Under the pieces are notes generated by a model that was not told the DNA's origin, did not search any database, and saw only the letters and a program-made list of their open reading frames with translations. From positions 14,446,735-14,510,734 of the forward strand of contig NC_057769.1 of NCBI RefSeq assembly GCF_010389155.1: 64,000 nucleotides of DNA, read 5' to 3'. The DNA is from Erigeron canadensis (lineage: Eukaryota; Streptophyta; Magnoliopsida; Asterales; Asteraceae). A program made the translations under genes and the position numbers. Positions 12,260-22,675 of the stretch are shown piece by piece. How positions within the stretch are numbered: position 1 is the stretch's first letter; every line of letters begins with the position of its first letter.

Positions 12260-13894
12260 TATATGTGTATTTGTATTCCATCTTTATTAATTGTCGTTGC
12301 CACTTTTTGCAGCCATGACCTTTCTTAACGATTAATTGTCTCTGCCTTTTCCAAGATGACTGTAAGAAACATGTTGACTTCCATCCATCAGCTTGACTTT
12401 TGATCCTTAGTTTTTATCTTCAACTTCAGACAAAGTGCAAATCTTTTGTATTCATGTAGCTTGAAGAAAACCATCTTTTGATATTTACAATAAAGATGTT
12501 TAAGCTGATTCAACTCCAAAACCAAAAGACTTAACTGTTTCTTCCTGTATTTGTTTGTCATCTTCAAATCTTCCATGCATCACCTTGAGTCCAACAGCAA
12601 GGTTGTACTTCAAGCCCAATAAATCGGACATTTATTTTTTTCGTTTGCTTCTAACATGGAGTTATAAATTTTATTATAGAATATTTACTATTATAATACT
12701 ATATTTATTATTAATTTTAGTTTTTAAAATCAATAACTACTATTCCACTTAAAAATTTTACATAAAAATACAAGCCAAACGTGCAACAAGCTGCCGCTGC
12801 TAACTCGTTTTATATAGAAACTAGTACTAATATTCGTGCGTGATGCACAGTCTGACTAATAATATTTAAATATATATTTCATTTTCTTATATTAAAAATT
12901 ATATATCTATTTGATGGATATAAAATGCAAGTTTAAACATTCATGCAACATAAATTTAAAAATTACTTATAACATTTAATCAGGAAAAACAAAATACGAA
13001 ATATAAATCCTCAAATTAAATTTAATAAATCTGATCATATATTTTTAGCCAAATTAAACATATCACCTAAACTTTCATAAATTAAAAAACCGTTCAAAAT
13101 ATGAGAAGCAACATTCTAGTTAACAATGAGTAATTCTTTAAACCCAAAATCAATGAGTTAAAATAATATAATTATAATAAAAATAATAATAATAATAATT
13201 TACAAATATACAAAAACATGATTATAAAACCCATTGATCGATACGTAGTTCAAAAAATATAGGTCCTATTAATCCATGTTAATAAAAATCATATATCTTA
13301 AATATTATTTAAATTATATAAAATTATATGTAATATTTTATATGTATCGATAACAATTATATGTATAGCATAGTGACATAGATAGATATTATGATATGTT
13401 CTGAATTAATTACGTAGGCACTTTATTAAATACAAAAAGAAAACTTATGAAATTTTAGGAAACGCCCCTTAGTTTAAACAATAAATTTGTTATCTTATAG
13501 GAATCCTAGTTTAAATAGGATATAGAAGATTAAAAAGTTTTATTAAACAGGAATTTTGTTAATGTATATAACTAAAAAGACACTTGTCGCATTAACATAG
13601 CGCCACATATTAATTAAAGAATGCTACAATCATGTTTTAATTTATGGCTAGATTTCAAGACGTATAAAAACTACAATATATTGTTAGTTTTATTATAAAA
13701 ATATTTTACTAATACGACTTTAATGTGAGCTGTTTGACTAGTCTGTTTTCTTTTCTTTTTTTTTTTAATTTCAGTTTTTGTTTTATCGTTGTTTTTATTA
13801 TTGGTGATATGCACCATCTTAATTATTATCGCTACACATTATATTATTAACAAGTTATATATTTTTTTCGAAGTGATGTTATTTATATTAATAA
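12118..13894. other. AT-rich noncoding region
   Basis: Contains a (TA)n run at about 12229-12254 and otherwise low-complexity AT-rich sequence. No gene, RNA or defined element is supported. Confidence 0.4.
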
Positions 13895-14873
13895 CTAGGT
13901 ATTTTACCCCGCGCGATGCGTGGCTAGTTAAAAAAGTTATTTTATGCATTAGTAAATAGTTAATCTACAGGTTTATATTATGGAAATCAATTATGTTATA
14001 GTTCATGTCTTTATAGTTAATTCCTGGAACATTCTGATCACCTTTTATCTTTTCTGACATCACAATCGATATCGTAGTCACTTAACCTACTTTGGTGATT
14101 ACACACCTTTAATAATCCTAAATACAATTAAGAAATAAGGTATTTTATCTCCGTTAATCCAAACCCATTTGTAAAACTCAAGTAATTTTGTTATTATCAT
14201 TATATTATAGACTTTGTTTTATGGTTAGAATAACAACCAATTTGATTACTTTATTTTATGTGTTTCCGCCAAGAGAACGAAGGAGAGAAACAACACAATT
14301 GTGTTGGACGACTTTTTATTCTTGATTTAATATGAGTTTTTTTTTATATCTTATGTATATAGTTTTGATTTAATATTTTTATATTATATTTAATAAAATA
14401 AATTATATTGGTTTGAGAAGAAATATCATAAGATAAATATTATGAAAAATGTATGGAGATGCCAAATAGGATGAAATCCTATGTGGTAATTTAAAATTGA
14501 TGTATTATCACAAACTTAATTAATAAACATATTCATGAGTATTAAATTATAAACCATAAAAAGATGGTATAAATGTATAAAATACCAATACTAATAGGTG
14601 AAACCTAAACAGGGTTTCTACGGTTGAGTTAAGGGATGATAATGTTCATACAGAGGGTACTTCTTTTTTTATTTACGTACGTAACTTATTTTTTAAATAT
14701 TGTATGTATATAGTTTCTATATATTTAAAATTTAGTAATGTATTTAATTTAAGATAAACATAGTAAAAAAATTATGAAGATGCCACATAAGACAAAATCC
14801 TATGTGCAATTTTTAAAGCTAGCATTAAGTTGAAAGAAGGCTTTAGAAGACCAGAATTCTTACTTTTTTAATC
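13895..14873 (-). mobile_element. Helitron-like element 1 (3' end at 13895)
   Basis: On the minus strand the sequence ends in a GC-rich palindromic hairpin (CGCATCGCGCGG), a short AT tail and CTAG, with T as the next host base. That is the canonical Helitron 3' end. The other edge resembles the 5' end of the neighbouring Helitron but lacks its last dozen bases, so the border near 14873 is approximate. It shares an internal GCCACATAGGATTT-like stretch (about 14450-14490) with the neighbour. No RepHel frame is present, so it is non-autonomous. Confidence 0.5.
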
Positions 14874-15984
14874 CTAGGTATTTTACCCGTGCGATGCGCG
14901 AGCTGTTATAATTAGTGTCCAAAAATACTTAAAAATAAAAGTTCAGATATACATGCATTCATGATTGGTTCATGATGTTTTGTTGTTTTTATTGTTATAT
15001 CACCATATTATACATAACCATTTGGTAGATATTTCTAAATTATACGCAATTCATAAGATAAAAAAAAAAAAAAAAACATTAACGACAATCACTTGTATTC
15101 CGATTTTTTTTCTTTGTGGCTCCATCTTAGGATTGGTAAACAACTATCACTTGCAAATCACAAATAGTGATAAAGCTAGTTAACAAAAAGTTTCAAATCA
15201 TATCAAGTCATTCTCACTCGTTACTCATTATGTAAAAGATCAATAATATTATCAACAAAAGGCAACATACTCAATAAACTTATAGTTATGCAATTATATT
15301 TTATGAAATTTCAAATCATATCAAGTCATTCTCACTCGTTACTCATAATGTAAAAGATCAATAATATTATCAACAAAAGGCAACATACTCAATAAACTTG
15401 TGGTTATGCAATTATATTTTATGGTTATGCAATTATATTTATAATGTATAATAAAACTATGTCACGAAAGAGTTTCAAATTGTTGGTTTAGATTGATCTT
15501 AAATATTTTTGCTACAATTCCATGGGGTGTTGCTCGTTCTTGTAGCATTCAAAATAATATATAAAAATTCGAGAAACAAATATATAGTTTTTATATTAAT
15601 GCAATTTGTAAACAATATCAACTACTAAAACTTGAAATATATAATTCTCTATAATCTTGAGATTTCATGATATAACTTCCAAGATTGCATTTTTTCCCCA
15701 TACACGTACGATGCTTTTTTTTTTTTTAAATTAACAGGATTTCCATTGTTAGTTTTGTATTATATAGTTTCATTTACTTATTTAATATTTACTGTATTTA
15801 ACTTTAAAGTAATAAGTTATTCTTGTATTTAATATTTAATTTGATTAAAGATATATAAATATTGTAAAAAAATCATAGAGATGCCATGTAGGTAAAATCC
15901 TATGTGGCAACTTTTTAGTATAGGTTTAGTTTTGAAGATGTCTTTAAAAAGCTTAGATTACTACTTTTTGAATGATTATATAGA
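14874..15984 (-). mobile_element. Helitron-like element 2
   Basis: Minus-strand 5' end TCTATATAATCATTC at 15984, preceded by A. The 3' end is a GCGCATCGCACGGG hairpin, AT tail and CTAG at 14874. About 1.1 kb with no transposase. It shares the GCCATGTAGG/CCTATGTGGC segment (about 15880-15910) with element 1. It abuts element 1 and may have inserted into its 5' end. The base after CTAG is G instead of the usual T. Confidence 0.55.
15191..15425. repeat. Two tandem 118-bp repeats
   Basis: TTTCAAATCATATCAAGTC starts at 15191 and again at 15309. The copies differ at only a few positions (e.g. CTTATAGTTATG against CTTGTGGTTATG), so the duplication is recent. A further short repeat of GGTTATGCAATTATATTT follows at about 15405-15440. 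It lies inside Helitron-like element 2. Confidence 0.85.
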
Positions 15985-16168
15985 TATATCATTGTCATTC
16001 ATTTTTTTCTTGGGTATATACGTTTATTCATTATTTTTATTATAGTAATATAGTAATTTTAATTTTTAATTTATGATGTTTCAAAAAAAATGTTATTGTT
16101 TTGCATATTACCATATATAATAAACGTTATACGTTATATGTAGTTCTTACATAGTTGTGATAAAATGT

Positions 16169-16326
16169 AGGGTTTGCTAAATACAGCTCTTAAGGCTGTG
16201 TTTAAAGTGCATAAATTGTTTGTACATTTACCATGAAAATCAGGGGCGGACTTTTAAATATAAAAAATACAAGATTTTTTATGCACGTTAAATATAGCCC
16301 TTATGGCTGTATTTAGCATTTCTCTA
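16169..16326. mobile_element. GCTAAATACAGC-type MITE, copy 1
   Basis: About 158 bp bounded by inverted arms: GGTTTGCTAAATACAGCTCT on the left and, on the right, the complement of AGAAATGCTAAATACAGCC. Related copies lie at 20202-20350 and 27219-27370. This one is inverted relative to them in its centre (GGGGCGGACTTTTAAATAT against ATATTAAAAGTCC). No coding capacity. Confidence 0.6.
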
Positions 16327-16581
16327 AAATGTATAACAATAATAAATAGCTAGGTGTTTGACTTTCATAACCGTTCTTTTTTTTAGTGATTAACTGCTGA
16401 ATCTATTAAGTAACTGAATGTATAAATAATGTCTCAATATACTAAGTAAAAATTAGGTAACTAACGATTATTTTTGTTTATTATGTAAAAAAAACATGAA
16501 ATTTAACTGAATATATTAAGTTCTTAATTAGTAAGTCTATTAATTAAAAAAAAACGGGCTGAAATACTCTTCCCGGCTTCC

Positions 16582-16588
16582 TATATAT
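16582..16588 (+). promoter_or_regulatory. TATA box of cystatin gene 1
   Basis: CTATATATG about 85-90 bp before the ATG at 16672. The equivalent place upstream of cystatin gene 2 also carries a TATA box inside otherwise duplicated leader sequence (CCACCCACC tract, TTTCTAACTCTTTGACT), which supports the assignment. Confidence 0.6.
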
Positions 16589-16671
16589 GTCATAGAAAAC
16601 CAACCAACCACCCACCCACTCATTTCTAACTCTTTGACTATACCTTAGTTTATTTTTGTATTTAATTTCAC

Positions 16672-17043
16672 ATGAACCCTCCTTCCAAAATGCACTATTT
16701 CTTCATCATCTTATATTTCTTTTTTTCCTTTAATTCTTTGAGAGCATTAGCCCATGGACCCCTTTCTGGAGGTTGGAAGCCTATTCATGATGTAAACGAC
16801 CCGTTGATCATCGACATCGGAAAGTTTGCTGTAGACGCGCACAATAAAGGGGGGCATACATCTCTTAAGTTTGAAAATGTCGTTAAAGGAGAAACTCAAG
16901 TGGTTTCTGGAACGCAATACAGCTTAACGATTAAGGCATTAGATGGGCGTGTTGAGAATAAATATGTTGCACTTGTTTGGGACAAGCCTTGGATGAAATT
17001 TAGAAAGTTGGTTTCCTTTAAAGGACCCATTTTTAATATATAA
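16672..17043 (+). CDS. Phytocystatin 1 (secreted cysteine protease inhibitor)
   Basis: Intronless, 123 residues. Phytocystatins block papain-like cysteine proteases by inserting an N-terminal Gly region and two hairpin loops into the active cleft. All three contacts are visible: Gly-Gly at 33-34 (GGWKPI), QVVSG at 76-80 (QxVxG) and PW at 106-107. The plant helix motif is GKFAVDAHN at 50-58 (consensus LARFAVxxHN). Residues 7-27 are strongly hydrophobic and end ALA/HG, so secretion is likely. Met7 is an alternative start that would give a more classical signal peptide. It is a direct-repeat paralogue of the gene at 21367. Single-domain length fits small CPI-type cystatins. It looks functional. 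Confidence 0.93.
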   Translation: MNPPSKMHYFFIILYFFFSFNSLRALAHGPLSGGWKPIHDVNDPLIIDIGKFAVDAHNKGGHTSLKFENVVKGETQVVSGTQYSLTIKALDGRVENKYVALVWDKPWMKFRKLVSFKGPIFNI

Positions 17044-17769
17044 ACTATTCATTAGAAACTTTTTTTTTATAATATATGCTTTTAATGAATAATTGATCTT
17101 TGTTATAATGTTTAATATTTTCTTGAAAAGTGATTTACATTGATAAAGCAATTTTAATTGAAAAAAAGGGAGATGAACATTTGGTCCAGGACTCCAGGGT
17201 GTTGTGATACTAATTAGTTTATCCTATTTAAGTTTTCAATATAACTTTTTTAGTTTGTGGTGTATGTTTTGTTGCGATAAACGTTTATTTTTGTATAAGC
17301 GTTATTTTAACGGACTTGTTTGGTTTAAGCCCAATTGTGCATGTAGGGACGTTTCTAACTTCCTATCTATCTACTGATCTAAGATGTTAAATTCATTCTT
17401 AAACAAATAAGAATTTTTGGATGAATTTCATTTTTAATTTAGATAAGAATTTTTGAATGAATTTCATTTTTAATTTAAAATTATTAGATAAAATTTAATT
17501 ATTTCATCTTTAATAAATAACAATATTAATACTAATACTTTTTATAACTATACAAAAAAATCTCCCTTTATATTTAATTTACACATTTTGATTTTTCATC
17601 ACAAATTTACATTTTTTACCTAATAATACAAGAACCCTTTAATGGATTCTATCTTTGATTTTAAACCATTAGATCAAATTTAATTATTTAATCTTTATTA
17701 AATAACAATATTAATACTTATATTTTTTATAACTATACAGAAAGATCCCCCTTTACATTTAATTTAGCT
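17044..17769. other. 3' flank of cystatin 1
   Basis: The first roughly 300 bp match the 3' flank of cystatin 2 (GTTGCGATAAACGTTTATTT and TTTAAGCCCAATTGTGCATG are shared), so the duplication includes downstream DNA. A direct repeat of about 99 bp starts at 17483 and 17668 (ATTAGAT-AAATTTAATTATTT through TTTAATTTA), 185 bp apart. Confidence 0.65.
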
Positions 17770-18114
17770 TCTAAATATGCATGACTATTGTGATTACTAT
17801 AATAATTTAAAAACAAATATAACGTTTTTACATACAACTATATTATCAATTTACTGTATATTTACCGAAACAAAGAAAATACCCTTTTTCCAACCCTTTT
17901 TTTTTCTATTCTATTAAAAATAAAAACAACTTAAAATTTTTACTCTACCAATAGACGGGTTTATCTCAAAAATAATGTTTCCAACCAAGTGATTTATTTT
18001 CAAAGAAGAGGCCTATGACAATAAAATCAATGTTTGTATGTATTCTTTATTTATTAATATTTTATAGAAACAAAATTACAAAAATACCTTAAAAAAGTTT
18101 ACATTGTACCAAAA
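17770..18114 (+). pseudogene. Leftover promoter of a third cystatin copy
   Basis: This segment aligns end to end with the region upstream of cystatin 2 (about 20880-21255): a CCAACCC/TTTTTTTT tract, CTATTAAAAATAAAAAC against TTATTAAAAGTTAAAAA, a GGTTTATCTCAAAAATAATG-like block, and a final ACATTGTACCAAAATTGGAG against GCATTGTTCTTAAATTGGAA. Where the TATA box and cystatin frame should follow there is instead LINE-derived sequence from 18115. I read it as a duplicated promoter whose gene was lost. No coding part remains. Confidence 0.55.
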
Positions 18115-19690
18115 TTGGAGTGGGGACTCCATCCATAGTTATATTTCATATATTTTGCAAAGTTATTATAGAATAAAATTTAAACTCAATACTAATGTGT
18201 TGTCTATGATGGATTCTAAACTCGGTACTAATGCGTTGTCTATGATGGATTCTAAAAAAGTGGGTGGCTTAGGTTTTGGTGGTCTAGATACTCTTAATTT
18301 AGCATTGATATGTACAAATAGATATGGCATGTGGTTCAAAATCCGAATTACGTTAGGTTTAAAATCATCAATGTGATTCATGGTTCTGAGTCTGCATTCT
18401 TGTGTAAAACAAATGGTAATAATATATAGGCAAATATATGTTCCTCATTCTCTGAGGCACACTTGATTGCTAACCACCTTAATTAAGGTGTTATTAAAGA
18501 ACAGTTGGGAGTGACAATAAGACAAGATTCACCAAATTGGAGTGAGGACTCCATTCATGGTTATATTTCATAAATTTTGCAAAGTTATTCTAGAAAAAAA
18601 TCTAAACTCAATACTAATGCGTTGTCTATGATAGATTCTAACTCAGTAATTCAAAGTATTTAGGATATATTGATAAAGATCACAACTTCATTTATATGGT
18701 GGAAGGGGTAAGGGAGCAGGGGGGTCGAACTCGGAAAGTGAAATGTAATGGATCTACTAGAAGGCAATTGTCAGGTAAAAAAGTGGGTGGTTTAGGTTTT
18801 GGTGGTCTGGATACTCTTTAATTTAGCATTGATGTGTACAAATGGATATGAAATGTGGCTCAAAGTCTGAATTACGTTAGGTTTAAAATCATCAATGTGA
18901 TTCATGGTTCTGAGTTTGCGTTCCTGTGTAAACAAATGGTAATAATAAATGGAAAAATATATGTTCCTCATTCTCTGAGTCACACTCGATTGCTAGCCCC
19001 CTTAAAATGTTATTAAAGAACAGTTAGGAGTGAAAATAAGACAAGATTTACTAAATTGGAGTGAGGACTCCATCCATGGTTATATTTCATAAATTTTGTA
19101 AAGTTATTATATAATAAAATCTAAATTCAATGCTAATGCGTCGTCTATGATAAATTCTAACTTGACAATTCAAAGTATTTAGGATATATTATTTTTCTCT
19201 ATTTCAATTGATAAAGATCACAACTTCATTTTTTTGGTGGAAGAGGTAAGGGAGGGAGAGGGGGTCGAACTCGAAAAATGAAATGTAATGGATCTACTGA
19301 AAGACAATTGTTAGGTAAAAAAGTAGGTGGTTTAGGTTTTAGTGGTCTGGATACTCTTAATTTAGTATTGATATGACATGTGGTTCAAAATTTGAATTAC
19401 GTTAGGTTTAAAATAATCAATATCATTCATGGTTCCGAGTCTGTGTTCCTGTGTAAAATAAATGGTAATAATATATGGGAAAATATATGTTCCTCATTCT
19501 CTGAGGCACACTCGATTGCTAGCCCTCTTAATATGTTATGAAAGAACAGTTGGGAGTGAAAATAAGACAAGATTTTGGAATGATCATTGGATTGATGGTT
19601 GCAATCTCGCAACTCGGTTTAGAAGGTTATATGCCTTGACACCATCTAAAGAATGTGTCATCTGTGATATTTTTTATGATATGACATGAA
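18115..19690 (+). mobile_element. Triplicated LINE (non-LTR) ORF2 fragment
   Basis: The start TTGGAGTG.GGACTCC occurs at 18115, 18537 and 19056, giving three tandem copies (spacing 422 and 519 bp; the first has an internal deletion). Conceptual translation gives GKKVGGLGFGGLDTLNLAL, then VIHGSES, matching the region after the reverse transcriptase of plant LINEs (GGLGIGSLKALNLALL ... VIKSIHG). The third copy continues with SENKTRFWNDHWIDG and LATRFRRLYALTP, the next LINE block. All copies carry stops. Tandem triplication of a LINE fragment points to later unequal exchange. Confidence 0.7.
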
Positions 19691-21272
19691 AATTGCATTG
19701 AATAAATTATTTATTCAGTAAGACTTAATGAGCAACACAATAAGTATTTGTGAAATTATCAAGATAAAAAAAATGTTAATAAAGTAAAGTTGAATATTTT
19801 AATTTGTTAACGTATTATTAATTAAGAAAATAGTATTTTAGATATATATAAGTATAAAAATATATTTACCCGCATATTACGCGGAACAACATAATCTAGT
19901 TGTTATAAGATTCAAACTCGAAAGAATAGGTAGGTCTAGAGTAAGGAGTGCTACCTAATATCTAGTTGTTATAAGATTCAGACAGATGTAGTGTACTACA
20001 TTTTAATGCATATATTGTTATGTATGGTAAAATTATGTTGTGTAGGAATCATTTCCCTTAATGTATTAATTATGACCATATTAAAATTTTAATTCTTTAA
20101 CGGTGCATGTTTTATAAATGGTAATCAATTAATGATGTAATATTTATTTAACCAATGCATGACATTAAAATTGGAAGTGATAAATTGATGATAAAAAAAA
20201 ATATTAAATAAAGCTCTTAGGACTTTATTTAACATGCATAAAAAAGGTTGTACGTTTTCATATTAAAAGTCCAGTCCCTAATTTTTATGGTAAGTGTACA
20301 ACTATTTAATGCACCTCAACGAAAGCTTTTAGGGCTTTGTTTAGCAAGACCCAAAAAAAAATGGGTGGGAACCCTTTGGTCCCTTATACTGTTTTCGGTA
20401 CTCAAAGCACACACCACATAAAACTCATGCCTAGTAAATCATCATCCGTAAACCCATGTCGATTTTATAATGGTAATATATTAATGATATAATATTTATT
20501 TAATTAATGCATGACATTAAAAACGCAGGTGATTAATTGATGGTATTGAAATGATATTCGATAGAATTAATTGAGTGTTGATGATGGGATTGGTGGTCTA
20601 TTTGGGTCGAGTCCACTATCTATTTTTATGTGGGTAGATTATTAAAGGATTTTTCAAAAGCTTTAAGTTGCATCTTAAACATTGGTGTATTTTAAGTATA
20701 AGGGTAGAATAGATTGTCATTCTAAAAAAAAAATTAAGTATCGCGATGTTTAATAAATACCATTTTTTTAATAAATAAAAGCTACACGTGTCGAACAAGC
20801 TTTATTAAATGAAAATATATTCAATCATAATTTAAGAAACCCAAAATATCATTCTTTTTAAGAAATAATTAGCTTGTATATGTATTTTTCCTGCATCACT
20901 ATTACGATTATTTTAATTACTTGTTTGTGATATATATATAATTTGAAAGAAAATAGAATTTCACAAACAATTACACTATTGATGTACTACATATTTACAT
21001 ACCTAAACAGAAAAAAGTTTTTTTTTTAACCTTTTTTCATTCTTTTTATTAAAAGTTAAAAAAACTCAAGTTTTTTATTCTCTCATTGGAAAGATCTATC
21101 TTAAACTTAATGTTTCAATGACTTTCAAAAAATAAACTTATGAGAAGGAATGTAATATTTGTATTTATTATTTACTTGTTTTTTTCTTACTTAGAAAAAA
21201 TTAAAAATACACCATTTATATTTTGAAAAATTGCATTGTTCTTAAATTGGAATGGGCAGCTCCTCGACTTCC
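19691..21272. other. Intergenic DNA and promoter of cystatin 2
   Basis: Holds a Helitron-like GC hairpin (CCCGCATATTACGCGG at about 19868-19884), a CTAGTTGTTATAAGATTCA direct repeat (about 19897 and 19962), the MITE at 20202-20350, and two diverged copies of an AT-rich block (about 20090-20200 and 20460-20760) that recurs a third time at about 27560-28330. The last 370 bp form the cystatin 2 promoter region. Confidence 0.5.
20202..20350. mobile_element. GCTAAATACAGC-type MITE, copy 2
   Basis: Inverted ends AAAGCTCTTAGGACTTTATTT and AAAGCTTTTAGGGCTTTGTTT surround a centre with TAAAAGTCCAGTCCCTAATT. Closely related to the copy at 27219-27370, with the same orientation and a similar flank. Confidence 0.6.
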
Positions 21273-21281
21273 TATATATAA
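21273..21281 (+). promoter_or_regulatory. TATA box of cystatin gene 2
   Basis: TATATATAA about 86 bp before the ATG at 21367, in the same leader context as cystatin 1 (CATAGAAAATCAACC, repeated CCCAC, TTTCTAACTCTTTGACT). Confidence 0.65.
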
Positions 21282-21366
21282 ATGCCATAGAAAATCAACC
21301 ACCCACCCACCCACCCGTTTCTAACTCTTTGACTCTACGTTAGTTTATTTTTGTGTTTAATTTCAC

Positions 21367-21738
21367 ATGAATCCTTCTTCCAAAATGCATCATTTCTTCA
21401 TCATCTTAATTTTCTTCTTTTCCTATAATTCTGTGACAGCATTAGCCCGTGGACCCCTTTCTGTTGGTTGGAAGCCTATTCCTGATGTAAACAATCCGTT
21501 TATCATCGACGTCGGAAAGTTTGCTGTAGAGATGCACAATCAAGAGGAACATATAAGTCTTAAGTTTGAAAAAGTCGTTAAAGGAGAAATTCAAGCGGTT
21601 TCTGGAATTAAATACAACTTGACGATTAAGGCATTAGATGGGCGTGTTGAGAATAAATATGTTGCACTTGTTTGGGACGCGCCGCCCATGCCTAACATGG
21701 AACTTAGATGGTTGCTTTCCTTTAAAGGACCCATTTAA
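21367..21738 (+). CDS. Phytocystatin 2 (paralogue with altered second loop)
   Basis: Intronless, 123 residues, clearly a paralogue of the gene at 16672 with the same hydrophobic N-terminus (residues 7-27, cleavage likely near ALA/RG). GKFAVEMHN at 50-58 and QAVSG at 76-80 keep the helix and the first inhibitory loop. The N-terminal Gly pair is reduced to one (SVGWKPI). The second hairpin loop is changed: KPW of paralogue 1 is replaced by APPMPNMELRW with a three-residue insertion, so the contacting Pro-Trp is gone and the only nearby Trp is at 115. Inhibition may be weaker or target a different protease; that is inference. Promoter and frame are intact. Confidence 0.9.
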   Translation: MNPSSKMHHFFIILIFFFSYNSVTALARGPLSVGWKPIPDVNNPFIIDVGKFAVEMHNQEEHISLKFEKVVKGEIQAVSGIKYNLTIKALDGRVENKYVALVWDAPPMPNMELRWLLSFKGPI

Positions 21739-22028
21739 AATATATAAACTGTTCATTAGAAACTCTTTTTATAATATATGCTTTTGTTGAATAATTGAAT
21801 CTTTGATCTAATGTTTAATATTTTCTTGAGAAGTGATTTTCATTGATACTGCAATTTTATTCGAAACAAAGGGAGATGAACATTTGGTCCAGGGTGTTGT
21901 GATACAAATTAGTTTATTTTACTTAAGTTTTCAATATAACTTTTTCAGTTTGTAGTGCATATGTTTTGTTGCGATAAACGTTTATTTTTGTATAAGCATT
22001 CTTTTCAATGTACTATTTATATCCATAA

Positions 22029-22254
22029 TCTATATCTATAATCCCTTATAAAGAGAATAGGGATTAAGATATTAAGCATTTTTTTCCTTTCAAAAATACC
22101 CTTACTTAAAAATGAATCTTTCCCCCATTTCTGACTAATCATAACACACCCGACCTTTCCACCACCACCTTCCATCTCCACCCTAAGACCACTGCTTGCA
22201 CCGCCGTCATCAACACCATCAACACCGTTCATCACCGCACGTGCACCAGTCTAG
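22029..22254 (+). mobile_element. Short Helitron-like insertion in the cystatin 2 3' flank
   Basis: Starts TCTATATCTATAATCCCTTA after an A and ends CCAGTCTAG before a T, the Helitron insertion rule (A/TC...CTAG/T). A GCACGTGC palindrome lies just before the 3' end. The homologous 3' flank of cystatin 1 lacks this stretch, so it entered after the duplication. At 226 bp it is non-autonomous. Confidence 0.5.
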
Positions 22255-22675
22255 TATAAGTATGTATGTTTTGTGGTGCATATATTTTGTTATGTTTTAA
22301 GAAGGGAAGGTTCAAAGACTTGTTTGTTTTAAGCCCAATTGTGCATGTAGGGGCTTTCCTAACTTCTATTGCTATGAGGCTAGTGGGAGCAAGGGGTTCT
22401 TAGAACCCCTCATTTTGCTTCTTTTTGTGACATGTGGAGTTCCCTTGATTTTGGGGGGTTCCCCTTGGAGTGAGGGGTTCATCCTAACTCTTGTTCCTTT
22501 TATTATTATTATTATTTATTTGTTTAGTTTGTGTTATTTTAGTAAGTATTTTTATTTATTTATTAATAACATACTACTAAACATAATATTCTTACATAAT
22601 TCTTAAAAACAAATACAAACTACACATCAAATAAAAGTTTTAAGACATACAAAATACTAATACGTAAACATAAAA
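22255..22675. other. Junction between cystatin 2 flank and Harbinger element
   Basis: Ends the cystatin duplication (TTTAAGCCCAATTGTGCATG at about 22329) and then begins a GGGGTTC-rich stretch (about 22390-22480) that is probably the 3' terminal part of the Harbinger element. Clear terminal inverted repeats could not be paired with the far side. Confidence 0.35.

Noticed and set aside
22017..22235. Gly-rich minus-strand frame behind cystatin 2
   Set aside because: Falls within the small Helitron-like insertion (22029-22254), which has a CACCACCACC tract; composition artefact.
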